Assembly: GCF_014837235.1 (NCBI RefSeq) | Contig: NZ_JACYFT010000001.1 | Coordinates: 124,001 to 188,000, forward strand | Reading direction: 5' to 3' | Source of the DNA: Limnohabitans radicicola | GTDB taxonomy: Bacteria > Pseudomonadota > Gammaproteobacteria > Burkholderiales > Burkholderiaceae_C | DNA length: 64,000 nt | In this document: positions 1 to 8,417 of the stretch, piece after piece | Layout: each line of letters starts with the position of its first letter | How positions within the stretch are numbered: the first letter of the stretch is position 1 | Notes under the pieces: model-generated | What the model was told of the DNA's origin: nothing | The model's database searches: none | The model's input: the letters and a program-made list of their open reading frames with translations, nothing else | Position numbers and translations under genes: made by a program

Positions 1-1
1 G

Positions 2-541
2 CAGAACTTCCGTGGCTTGCCACTGGCCCTGCAAACCCTGATGCGCCTGCAACTGCAAAGCCTGCCGCCACAGGAAGTGCTGATCAACGCCAACCGCAAC
101 CTGTCCGCCTACGAATCCTTAGGCGTGCAGGTCTGGCCCGACAGCCTGAGCGATTACGCGGGCCCACTGGCGGGTTTCCTCACGGGCCTGGAGCGTTGCG
201 AAACACCGCTGCTGCTCACCGTGCCCTGCGACACCCCACTCTTTCCGCTGGACCTGGCCGAACGCCTGCTCCAGGCCCTGACAGCGCAAGACGCCGACCT
301 GGCCATGGCCGCCGCCCCGGAAGCCGACGGCACGGTGCGCCCGCAACCGGTTTTTTGCCTGCTCAAGGTCGATCTGCTCGAAAGCCTGGTGGCCTTCACG
401 CAGGCCGGTGGTCGCAAGATCGACGCCTGGACGGCCCAACACCGCTGCGCCATCGTGCCTTTTGACCAGCCTGGCGACAGTCCGCAGGCTTTTTCAAACG
501 CCAACACCTTGCAAGAGTTGCAGCAGCTCGAATCCCTTTGA
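2..541 (+). CDS. mobA: Molybdenum cofactor guanylyltransferase MobA, 5' end missing
   Basis: C-terminal part (about 179 residues) of MobA, which attaches GMP to molybdopterin to make the guanine dinucleotide cofactor in the cytoplasm. The open frame runs in from the left edge, so the N-terminal GTP-binding loop is outside the window. Visible family signatures are the INANRN segment near the start, [11 protein letters not shown] about 50 residues in, and the VPCDTP metal-binding stretch. The stop codon lies a few bases before moeA, so the two form a cofactor operon. Apart from truncation by the window edge I see nothing abnormal. Confidence 0.9.
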   Translation, partial: QNFRGLPLALQTLMRLQLQSLPPQEVLINANRNLSAYESLGVQVWPDSLSDYAGPLAGFLTGLERCETPLLLTVPCDTPLFPLDLAERLLQALTAQDADLAMAAAPEADGTVRPQPVFCLLKVDLLESLVAFTQAGGRKIDAWTAQHRCAIVPFDQPGDSPQAFSNANTLQELQQLESL

Positions 542-546
542 CCCCC

Positions 547-1833
547 ATGACCGCGCCACTTTCACTTCAGGACATCGCCGAACGCCTGCAAGGCTATGAC
601 CCGCAGGCCCTGTCTGCAAGCCATGTGACCCGTTTTCTGTCCGAGCTGGTGCAGCCCGTGCGCGAGACCGAAACCGTGCCCATCCTGCAGACACTGGACC
701 GGATTCTGGCCCGTGATGTCATCTCGCCGATCAGCGTGCCACCCCACGACAACTCCGCCATGGACGGCTTCGCCTTGCGGGGCGAAGAACTCTCAGCTAC
801 CCAAGCCACCCGCTTTCGCATCGTGGGCACTGCGCTCGCCGGGGCCGCCTGGACTGGCCAGGTGCAGGCCTGTGAATGCGTACGCATCATGACCGGCGCG
901 ATCATGCCCAGCGGGCTCGACACCGTCGCCCCTCAGGAGCTGGTGCAAGTCGACAACGATCACATCACCGTGCCTGCGGGTGTGCTGCAGGCAGGTGACA
1001 ACCGCCGCCTGCTGGGCGAAGACCTGATGGCTGGACAGCCTGCACTGGCAGCAGGCTCACGCCTCACCCCTGCAGCCTGCGGCATGCTCGCCAGTCTGGG
1101 CTTGCCCGAGGTCACGGTCTGGCGCCGCCCGCGTGTGGCGTATTTCTCGACGGGTGACGAAATCCTCAGCCTGGGCGAAGCGCCACGCGAAGGCGCCGTG
1201 TACGACAGCAACCGCTACACCGTCCACGGCATGCTGCAGCGCCTGGGGTGCGAAATCATCGACATGGGCGTCGTCAAAGACAACCCGGCAGCACTGGAGG
1301 CGGCCTTTCGCGAGGCTGCGGCCCAGGCCGATGCCATCATCACCAGCGGTGGCGTCAGCGTGGGCGAGGCCGACCACACCAAAGCCATGATGAAAAAACT
1401 GGGCGATGTGGCCTTCTGGCGCATCGCCATGCGCCCTGGCCGCCCCATGGCGGTGGGCCGCATCCAGCAAGGCGATCGCTCAGCCCTGCTGTTTGGCTTG
1501 CCCGGCAACCCGGTGGCGGTGATGGTGACCTTTGCCGCCTTTGTGCGCCCTGCCCTGCAGCAGCTCATGGGCTGGCAAGCGCCTGCAGTGCCTATGCTCA
1601 AAGCCAAAAGTCTGGAGACCCTGCGCAAAAAACCTGGCCGCACCGAGTACCAGCGCGGCATCGTGCGCACCAACGCTGCGGGAGAACCAGTGGTCAGCAC
1701 CACCGGCAACCAAGGCTCGGGCGTGCTCAGCTCCATGGTGCAGGCCAATGGCCTGATCGTGCTCGGTCACACACAAGGCCAGGTGCAGCCGGGCGACTGG
1801 GTCGATGTGATGGTGTTTGACGGGCACCTCTGA
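547..1833 (+). CDS. moeA: Molybdopterin molybdenumtransferase MoeA
   Basis: 428 residues, normal family length. MoeA inserts molybdate into adenylated molybdopterin in the cytoplasm. The N-terminal MoeA domains carry PPHDNSAMDGFA. The central MoCF-binding domain carries TSGGVSVGE near residue 266 and GLPGNPVAV near residue 317. The last 70 residues form the small beta domain. I chose the ATG at 547; a TTG at 538 that overlaps the mobA stop is also in frame but adds only three residues. It follows mobA directly, so the two steps are co-expressed. A bidirectional hairpin terminator follows the gene. Confidence 0.95.
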   Translation: MTAPLSLQDIAERLQGYDPQALSASHVTRFLSELVQPVRETETVPILQTLDRILARDVISPISVPPHDNSAMDGFALRGEELSATQATRFRIVGTALAGAAWTGQVQACECVRIMTGAIMPSGLDTVAPQELVQVDNDHITVPAGVLQAGDNRRLLGEDLMAGQPALAAGSRLTPAACGMLASLGLPEVTVWRRPRVAYFSTGDEILSLGEAPREGAVYDSNRYTVHGMLQRLGCEIIDMGVVKDNPAALEAAFREAAAQADAIITSGGVSVGEADHTKAMMKKLGDVAFWRIAMRPGRPMAVGRIQQGDRSALLFGLPGNPVAVMVTFAAFVRPALQQLMGWQAPAVPMLKAKSLETLRKKPGRTEYQRGIVRTNAAGEPVVSTTGNQGSGVLSSMVQANGLIVLGHTQGQVQPGDWVDVMVFDGHL

Positions 1834-1853
1834 AGTTGGCCACGCAGACACAA

Positions 1854-1882
1854 AAAAGGGGCTTCACAGCCCCTTTTCTTTT
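1854..1882. terminator. Bidirectional intrinsic terminator between moeA and the RND pump
   Basis: Ten-base stem AAAAGGGGCT / AGCCCCTTTT with a TCAC loop, followed by TCTTTT on the plus strand and by a T run on the minus strand. It lies between two convergent genes and can end both transcripts. Confidence 0.85.
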
Positions 1883-1897
1883 GGCGGTCAATGACCG

Positions 1898-4800
1898 TCA
1901 ATGCGCAGACCCGCTCGGCGGCGCATCCAGTGCCACGGCCTTGTTGGGCCCGGGCACGCTCTTGCGTGCAAGCAGGGAATACATGGTGGGCACCACAAAA
2001 ATGGTCAGCAAAGTGCCCAGGGACATGCCGCCCACAATCACCCAGCCGATTTGCGTGCGGCTCTCGGCACCTGCTCCCTTGGCCAGCGCCAGCGGCACCG
2101 CGCCCAACACCATAGCACCCGTGGTCATCAGGATCGGCCGCAAGCGCTGCCCGGAGGCCTTGATCAGCGCATCGCGCATCGCCATGCCTTCTTCGCGCAA
2201 CTGGTTGGTGAATTCCACAATCAGGATGCCGTGCTTGGTGATCAAGCCCACCAGGGTGATCAGGCCAATCTGCGAATACACGTTCAGGGATCCGCCAGTC
2301 CACTGCAAAGCCAGCATGGCCCCGATCATCGACAAAGGCACCGAAAGCATGATCACAAAGGGATCGATGAAACTTTCAAACTGCGCGGCCAGCACCAAAA
2401 AGATGAAGAACAGCGCCAGCACAAACACGATGACCAAGGCCCCCTGCGAGTTCTTGAATTCACGCGATGTGCCGTTGAGTTCGGTGGTGTAACCGGGCTT
2501 GAGCACCTTGGCCGCCGTCGCGTCGAGGAACTTCAGGGCTTCACCCAAGGAATAGTCAGGTGCCAGGTTGGCCGTGATGGACACGGAGCGGCGTTGACCA
2601 AAGTGGTTCAACTCGCGCGGAGAGACGCTTTCGCGCACCTTCACCACCGCAGACAGCGGGATCATGGCGTCGTTGCGGCCACGGATGTAGATGTTGTCGA
2701 TGTCATCGGGCGTGTTGCGGCCGCTGGCCAGGGTTTGCACGATCACGTCGTACTGCTCGGCATCGCGCTTGTAACGGGTCACGACACGGCCGCCCAACAT
2801 GGTTTCCAGGGCTTTGGCCACGGCGTCCACACTCACCCCCAACTCAGCCGTCTTGTCCCGATCCACCTCGATGCGCAACTCGGGCTTGTTCAGACGCAAA
2901 TCGACATCGGGCGAGAGGATGCCGGGATTTTTCGCGATCTCGTCGAGCATCTGGCGCGTGACCGCGTTGAGGTTCTGGTAGCTGTCAGAGGTCAGGATGA
3001 CAAAGTTGACCGGCCGCTCGCGAAAGCCTTGCCCCAGAGACGGCGGCGTGATCGGGAAAGCGGTCACGCCAGGCAAGCCCCCGAATTTCGGGGCCAGTTC
3101 ACGCGCGATCTCCAGCGTCGTGCGTTTGCGGTTTTCCCAATCGACAGCGCGGTAAATGACCGAACCCTGCGCCACAGTAGGGTTGCCGATGTTGGCAAAA
3201 ATCCGGTCGAATTCCGGGTACTTCTCGCCCATCTTTTCGAGCACTTTGGCATAGCGGTCGGTGTACTCCAGCGTGGAACCATCGGGTGCGGTCACCGTGG
3301 CCAGCAAAACGCCACGGTCTTCCAGCGGAGCCAGTTCCTGCTTCATGCCGGGATAAATGATGGCGATGGCGGCGCCACTGCCCACCATGACCAGCAGCAC
3401 CAGCCAGCGGGCCTTGACCAGCACCCAGCGCAACACGTTTTCGTAGCCATTGGACAACTGCGTGAGCAGGCGCTCCATGGTGCGGTCAAACCAGCCCGGG
3501 TTCGGGTTGTGACGCAGCAGTTGGGAGCTCATCATGGGCGACAGTGTCAGGGCCACAAAGCCCGACACGATCACCGAACCGGCCAGGGCCAGGGCGAATT
3601 CGGTGAAGAGCTTGCCCGTGCGACCGGGCGTGAACGCCAGCGGCGCAAACACCGCCGCCAGTGTGGCGGTCATGGCGATGACGGCAAAACCGATTTCACG
3701 GGCCCCTTTGATGGCCGCAGAGAAAGGATCAAGCCCTTCCTCGATATGCCGGTAGATGTTTTCCAGCACCACGATGGCATCGTCCACCACCAGACCGATC
3801 GCCAGCACCAGGGCCAACAAAGTCAATGTGTTGATGGTGAAGCCGGCCAAGGCCATCATGGCAAAGGTACCAATCAGACTGACCGGAATGGTGATGATGG
3901 GAATGATGGACGCACGCACGGTACGCAGGAAAACAAAAATCACCAGGGCCACCAGAACCACCGCTTCCACGATGGTCTGGAACACGCTCTTGATCGAGCG
4001 GTCAATGAACACCGAGTTGTCGTTGGCCACGCTGATGGTGATGCCCGGTGGCAAATCAGCTTCCAGGCGCGGCATCATCTCGCGCACGCCTTTGGACAGC
4101 TCCAGCGGGTTGGCTGTGGCTTGGCGAATCACACCAGCCGAAATCGCGTTTTGTCCACCCAAGCGCACAGCGCTGCGCTCGTCGGCCGCGCCCTCTTGCA
4201 CGCGTGCCACATCGCGGATCTTGACAGGAAAGCCATTGACCAGCTTGATCACGATGTCGCCAAACTGCCCTGCTCGGGTGAGGTCGGTTTGGGAGGTAAC
4301 AGTGAATTCGCGCTGATTGGATTCGATGCGTCCGGCCGGCAATTCCAGGTTGCTGCGGCGGATGGCGTCTTCCACGTCCTGTGGGGCCAGCTTGTAAGCG
4401 GCCAGTCGCTCAGGCTCCAGCCACACGCGCATGGCGTATTTTCGCTCACCGTAAATGCGCACATCGGCCACCCCGGTCACGGTTTGCAGACGGGGTTTGA
4501 CGATCCGGTTGATCAGGTCATTGATTTGCAGTGGATTGAGGGTGTCACTCGAAAAAGCCAGCCAGATCACAGGAAAAGCATCGGCTTCCACTTTGGCGAT
4601 CACGGGTTCTTCAATGGCTTGCGGCAAGCGGTTGCGCACACGTGAGGTGCGGTCGCGCACTTCGGCCGCCGCAGTATCGGCATCTTTTTCAAGACGGAAA
4701 CGCACCGTGATCTGTGACTGCTCGGCACGGCTGATCGAGGTGATCACGTCCACCGCGTCGATCCCGGCAATGGAATCTTCCAACGGCTTGGAGACCTGGC

Positions 4801-4981
4801 TTTCAATCACCTCGGCCGAAGCGCCGGGGTACTTGACGCTGACAGTGACCGTGGGTTCATCGATCTTGGGGTACTCGCGCACGGACAAGCGATCAAAGCT
4901 CACCGCGCCCACCAACAGGATGAGCAAGGACATGACCACGGCCAGCACGGGCCGCCGGATGGAAATTTCTGCGAGCTGCAT
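1898..4981 (-). CDS. RND-family (HAE1) efflux pump inner-membrane subunit
   Basis: 1027 residues, typical for proton-driven multidrug RND pumps of the AcrB/MexB/MdtB type. The N-terminal helix (ISIRRPVLAVVMSLLILLVG) is followed by a periplasmic loop, a block of membrane helices, a second loop and a second block. The proton-relay aspartate pair in helix 4 is present (VVDDAIVVLENIY, Asp400-Asp401). It starts one base after the stop of the adaptor gene, so both come from one message. No outer-membrane channel gene is near, so it probably uses a TolC-like protein encoded elsewhere. Substrate is unknown. The family call is secure, the exact subfamily is not. Confidence 0.93.
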   Translation of the reverse strand: MQLAEISIRRPVLAVVMSLLILLVGAVSFDRLSVREYPKIDEPTVTVSVKYPGASAEVIESQVSKPLEDSIAGIDAVDVITSISRAEQSQITVRFRLEKDADTAAAEVRDRTSRVRNRLPQAIEEPVIAKVEADAFPVIWLAFSSDTLNPLQINDLINRIVKPRLQTVTGVADVRIYGERKYAMRVWLEPERLAAYKLAPQDVEDAIRRSNLELPAGRIESNQREFTVTSQTDLTRAGQFGDIVIKLVNGFPVKIRDVARVQEGAADERSAVRLGGQNAISAGVIRQATANPLELSKGVREMMPRLEADLPPGITISVANDNSVFIDRSIKSVFQTIVEAVVLVALVIFVFLRTVRASIIPIITIPVSLIGTFAMMALAGFTINTLTLLALVLAIGLVVDDAIVVLENIYRHIEEGLDPFSAAIKGAREIGFAVIAMTATLAAVFAPLAFTPGRTGKLFTEFALALAGSVIVSGFVALTLSPMMSSQLLRHNPNPGWFDRTMERLLTQLSNGYENVLRWVLVKARWLVLLVMVGSGAAIAIIYPGMKQELAPLEDRGVLLATVTAPDGSTLEYTDRYAKVLEKMGEKYPEFDRIFANIGNPTVAQGSVIYRAVDWENRKRTTLEIARELAPKFGGLPGVTAFPITPPSLGQGFRERPVNFVILTSDSYQNLNAVTRQMLDEIAKNPGILSPDVDLRLNKPELRIEVDRDKTAELGVSVDAVAKALETMLGGRVVTRYKRDAEQYDVIVQTLASGRNTPDDIDNIYIRGRNDAMIPLSAVVKVRESVSPRELNHFGQRRSVSITANLAPDYSLGEALKFLDATAAKVLKPGYTTELNGTSREFKNSQGALVIVFVLALFFIFLVLAAQFESFIDPFVIMLSVPLSMIGAMLALQWTGGSLNVYSQIGLITLVGLITKHGILIVEFTNQLREEGMAMRDALIKASGQRLRPILMTTGAMVLGAVPLALAKGAGAESRTQIGWVIVGGMSLGTLLTIFVVPTMYSLLARKSVPGPNKAVALDAPPSGSAH

Positions 4982-4982
4982 C

Positions 4983-6248
4983 TCAGCCTTTCAGGCAGGG
5001 ATTGGGGCCGCTCACGGCCGCTGGCTTGGGTGCAGCTTTGGCCACAGGGGCTACAGCGGGTGTTGCAACCGGCTGAGGCGCAGACGCGGCCGCACCTGGG
5101 GCGCTGGCTGGACTGCTGGCCGGTGCTGCCGCAGGTCCTGCAGGCCGCGACATGTCCACCACGCGGACCGCCGTGCCATCTTTTTGCAGTCGCTGGTGCC
5201 CAGCCGTCACAACAGAATCCCCCGCTTCCAGGCCTTCCAGGATTTCCACTTTGCCAGGTTGGCGCACGCCCACCTTGACCGCCACGCGCTGCGACACGAG
5301 TGTGTCGGCTTGCTCACCGGGGACCACTTTGACCACAAAGGTGCGGCCGCCTTGCGGAACAATCGCCTCTTCGGGAATCACCAGAGCTTTGTCGCGAACG
5401 CCAAACACGGTTTTGACCCGGGCGAACATGCCCGGACGCAACTGCTGCTGACGGTTGTCGATGCACCCGCGAACGCCCACCGAACGGCCATTGGCGTCGA
5501 TCAGGGGATCCACCGCCTGCACCACTGCCGCGAAAGGACGGCCGGGCAAGGCATCGATGTTGAGCTGGGTTTTCTGACCAGGTTGGATCTTGGACTGAAA
5601 ACGCTCTGGCAAACGGAAGTCCACCAGCACCGCGTCCAGGTCCTCAATGTTGACGATGTCCGCTCCGTCCTTGAGGTAATCACCCACACTCACTTGCTTG
5701 AGGCCCACGACGCCATTGAACGGCGCCACAATTTTCAGTCGCTGCAGCGTGGCCGCAGCCAAATCGAGTTTGGCCTGCGCCACATCCAGGGCCGCCGCGC
5801 TCTCGTCCAGCGAGCGTTTGCTGATGAAGTTCTGCGCCACCAGCTCCTGGTTGCGCTTGTGGTTGGCCAAGGCGATCGACAACTCGGCTTTGGCCTGCGC
5901 CAATTGCGCCGCCTGCAGCTGGTCGTCGAGCTGAACCAGCAATTGGCCTTTTTCGACCCGCTGCCCGTCGTTGATGAAGATCTGTTTGACACGCCCGGCC
6001 ACCTCGGGGCGCAGCATCACGCTCTGGCGTGAGCGCAAACTGCCCACCGATTGCGTTTCATCGATCAAGGTGATCGTATCCACCTTGGCCACTTCCACTG
6101 CAGGCGCGCGCTGTCCACCCGCCGGGGCGGCCCCGGCTGCGGCAGGGGCCGTGGACGAAGCCGATTTGTTCTGATACCACCAGGCAGCACCCGAGGCCAC
6201 GCAGATACCTGCCAGAGCCATCACCGCATATTTCTTTTTGTAGGCCAT
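4983..6248 (-). CDS. RND efflux periplasmic adaptor (membrane fusion protein)
   Basis: 421 residues from the ATG at 6248; the open frame extends 21 residues further, but the protein from 6248 begins MAYKKKYAVMAL, a proper signal anchor. The order is biotinyl-lipoyl half (RPEVAGRVKQIFINDG), an alpha-helical hairpin, the second lipoyl half (APFNGVVGLKQVSVGDYL), then beta-barrel and membrane-proximal domains. It bridges the RND subunit to an outer-membrane channel. The last 55 residues are an unusual Ala/Pro-rich low-complexity tail ending in a Cys-containing stretch, beyond the usual end of the family. The RND gene follows after one base. Confidence 0.92.
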   Translation of the reverse strand: MAYKKKYAVMALAGICVASGAAWWYQNKSASSTAPAAAGAAPAGGQRAPAVEVAKVDTITLIDETQSVGSLRSRQSVMLRPEVAGRVKQIFINDGQRVEKGQLLVQLDDQLQAAQLAQAKAELSIALANHKRNQELVAQNFISKRSLDESAAALDVAQAKLDLAAATLQRLKIVAPFNGVVGLKQVSVGDYLKDGADIVNIEDLDAVLVDFRLPERFQSKIQPGQKTQLNIDALPGRPFAAVVQAVDPLIDANGRSVGVRGCIDNRQQQLRPGMFARVKTVFGVRDKALVIPEEAIVPQGGRTFVVKVVPGEQADTLVSQRVAVKVGVRQPGKVEILEGLEAGDSVVTAGHQRLQKDGTAVRVVDMSRPAGPAAAPASSPASAPGAAASAPQPVATPAVAPVAKAAPKPAAVSGPNPCLKG

Positions 6249-6374
6249 TCGAACCGTCTCAAACAAAACGCAAACAGTTTTGAAATGTAACAGTGCTGTG
6301 GGTTTTCCCAAATTCGGTTCAGGCGCTTTCGCAACACGCGCCTGCGGCTTTACACGGGCTTTACACAGCAGCCC

Positions 6375-6827
6375 TCAGCGCCCCAGAACCTTGTCCACGC
6401 CTTGGTTGGCGAGCGCATCGGCCCGCTCATTGCCTGGGTCACCCGCATGGCCTTTGACCCAGTGCCATTCGATGTGATGTCCCGAAGTTGACACCAAATG
6501 GTCGAGCGCTTGCCAGAGCTCCACGTTCTTGACGGGTTTCTTGTCGGCCGTGCGCCAGCCTTTGGCTTTCCAGCCATGGATCCACTCCAGGATGCCCTTG
6601 CGCACGTACTGGCTGTCGAGGTAGAGGGCCACATGGCACGGCCGCTTGAGCGCCTTGAGCGCTTCGATGACCGCCGTGAGTTCCATCCGGTTGTTGGTGG
6701 TGTTGGCTTCGCCACCAAACAGTTCGCGCACATGCGTACCCGACTGCATCCGAACACCCCAGCCGCCCGGGCCAGGGTTGCCCTTGCAGGCGCCATCGGT
6801 GTGGATTTGCACTGTGTTCAAAGTCAT
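6375..6827 (-). CDS. rnhA: Ribonuclease HI
   Basis: 150 residues, standard length. It cuts the RNA strand of RNA-DNA hybrids. Catalytic acids sit in the expected places: [12 protein letters not shown] (Asp near residue 9), the Glu of [21 protein letters not shown], and the late Asp of [10 protein letters not shown]. The frame is open upstream of the ATG at 6827, but only this start gives the conserved N-terminus. The methyltransferase gene upstream on the same strand ends 14 bases before, so they are probably co-transcribed. Confidence 0.95.
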   Translation of the reverse strand: MTLNTVQIHTDGACKGNPGPGGWGVRMQSGTHVRELFGGEANTTNNRMELTAVIEALKALKRPCHVALYLDSQYVRKGILEWIHGWKAKGWRTADKKPVKNVELWQALDHLVSTSGHHIEWHWVKGHAGDPGNERADALANQGVDKVLGR

Positions 6828-6841
6828 GGGATCAAAGTTTT

Positions 6842-7645
6842 TCAAGGCCTTGGATGGCCAGCACTGGCATCGGTTCGTGCCACAGGCACCGTCGACGAAG
6901 CGGCTGATCGTACCTTGCGCCAGGGCCGGCTGGTCAACAAGCGTCCGCCAGGCACACGCTTGGTGGCCACGATCAGGTAAGCGCCTCCCAGAATCGGCCA
7001 CCATCGCTGTCCCAACCGATCCAGCCAGAGCCAGCGTTTGCGCCAACGCTCGGACTGCACTGCCGGCGCCCAGCCTCCGAACTGGACGACCTGCACCTCA
7101 AAACCCAGCAGGCCCAGCCAGTCCCGCAAGCGGTTGCAGCTGAGCAACTGTCCCGCATGGCCTTGCGGATCGGCGGCACGCCGCTGACGGACAAAGTGGC
7201 TTTGGCGCCAGCCCCACAAGCTCCAGGGGTTGATGCCCGTGATGAACAACTGCCCCTCCGGGATCAGGACGCGCTCCACCTCGCGCAGGCAGGCATGGGC
7301 ATCGGCCGATTGCTCCAGTGTGTGCGGCAGGACCACCAGATCCAGCGACTCGGCAGGCCAAGGCCAGGCCCGGCTGTCCATCCACAAGCCTTCAAGACAT
7401 GACTGGGGCGCTTGGCCGGGCGATTCATACTCGGCCCCCGCATTCCAGCGGTGCGGCATGCGGTTGGCCCGAAGACTGTCCAGCGCAGGCCAGCCCAGCT
7501 GCAAGGCGTGGTAGCCAAACACATCGGCCAGCAACACATCGGCATGCGTTTGCTCCCAGTCCAGCAAGGCCATGGCCGTGGCGGAGCCCAAACCTGCCAG
7601 CCAGGCATTTCCAATAGGGGGGGTTTCTATAATCTCGGACGCCAT
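6842..7645 (-). CDS. SAM-dependent methyltransferase, class I (type 11)
   Basis: 267 residues. Core features of a small-molecule or protein methyltransferase are visible: the acidic segment [16 protein letters not shown], then [23 protein letters not shown], typical of the Methyltransf_11 fold. The substrate is unknown. I use the ATG at 7645 because GGAG lies eight bases before it on this strand; an upstream in-frame start at 7678 adds 11 residues. The ATG shares two bases with the opposite-strand gloB ATG. It lies upstream of rnhA in the same direction. Between gloB and rnhA this gene family is common in Burkholderiales, but no role is established that I know of. Confidence 0.82.
   Translation of the reverse strand: MASEIIETPPIGNAWLAGLGSATAMALLDWEQTHADVLLADVFGYHALQLGWPALDSLRANRMPHRWNAGAEYESPGQAPQSCLEGLWMDSRAWPWPAESLDLVVLPHTLEQSADAHACLREVERVLIPEGQLFITGINPWSLWGWRQSHFVRQRRAADPQGHAGQLLSCNRLRDWLGLLGFEVQVVQFGGWAPAVQSERWRKRWLWLDRLGQRWWPILGGAYLIVATKRVPGGRLLTSRPWRKVRSAASSTVPVARTDASAGHPRP
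7628..7643 (+). promoter_or_regulatory. gloB -10 element, nearly leaderless start
   Basis: A perfect TATAAT at 7628-7633 stands ten bases before the gloB ATG. Initiation about seven bases downstream would leave a leader of roughly 0-4 bases. No Shine-Dalgarno sequence lies between. The -35 region is weak. The element lies inside the first codons of the divergent methyltransferase gene. Confidence 0.6.
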
Positions 7646-8417
7646 GCAATTGACTCCACTGCCCGCATTCTCTGACAACTACATCTGGTTGTTGAACGAC
7701 CAGCACCGCTTGCTGGCGGTCGACCCCGGTGAGGGTACAGCCGTGCTGAACTGGATGGACAAGCACCCCGGCGTGCAGCTGGACACCATTCTAGTGACCC
7801 ACCACCACGCAGACCACACCGGTGGACTGGTCGAACTGGTCCAGGCCACCGGTGCCCAGGTGTATGGCCCCGCTCTTGAGAAACTGCCCGTGCCACACAC
7901 CCCGGTGGCGCAGGGGCAATCGCTGTCCTGGGGGCCGCTCACGATCCAGGTCATGGACGTCCCGGGCCACACCCTGGGCCATGTGGCCTACTGGACCCAA
8001 CCTGCAGGCCAAGCCCCGGTGCTGTTCTGTGGTGACACCCTGTTTTCGGCAGGTTGCGGTCGCTTGTTTGAAGGCAGCCCGGCGCAAATGCTGGCCTCTT
8101 TGGACCAGTTGTCCGCCTTGCCCGCAGACACCCGGGTCTGCTGTGCCCACGAATACACGCTCTCGAACCTGAAGTTCGCCCTGGTGGTGGAGCCTGACAA
8201 TGCCGAACTGCAGACTTATGCAGGTCAATGCCAGCAACGCCGCAGCCAATCGCTGCCCACCTTGCCCGTGGCCTTGTCCACAGAGCGGGCCATCAACCCG
8301 TTTTTGCGCAGCCGACAAGCCTCGGTTCGCCAGAGCATCCAACAACACTGGCCAGAGGCTTCGGACGATGTGTCCGCGTTCGCTGCCCTGCGACAATGGA
8401 AAAACGAATTCCAATGA
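7644..8417 (+). CDS. gloB: Hydroxyacylglutathione hydrolase (glyoxalase II)
   Basis: 257 residues, normal length. It hydrolyses S-D-lactoylglutathione to lactate and glutathione, the second step of methylglyoxal detoxification. The binuclear metal motif THHHADH is at residues 52-58; further ligands are in PGHTLGHVAY and FCGDTLF, and the C-terminal substrate-binding region is intact. The ATG at 7644 is the only start that gives the conserved [16 protein letters not shown]-terminus. The gene ends in ATGA, overlapping the mltD start, so mltD is translationally coupled to it. Confidence 0.95.
   Translation: MQLTPLPAFSDNYIWLLNDQHRLLAVDPGEGTAVLNWMDKHPGVQLDTILVTHHHADHTGGLVELVQATGAQVYGPALEKLPVPHTPVAQGQSLSWGPLTIQVMDVPGHTLGHVAYWTQPAGQAPVLFCGDTLFSAGCGRLFEGSPAQMLASLDQLSALPADTRVCCAHEYTLSNLKFALVVEPDNAELQTYAGQCQQRRSQSLPTLPVALSTERAINPFLRSRQASVRQSIQQHWPEASDDVSAFAALRQWKNEFQ

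Noticed and set aside
1901-4645. A 914-codon open frame on the plus strand opposite the RND pump gene
   Set aside because: The minus-strand frame shows complete RND motifs; the plus frame is His/Gln/Arg-rich without any domain, the usual shadow in GC-rich DNA.
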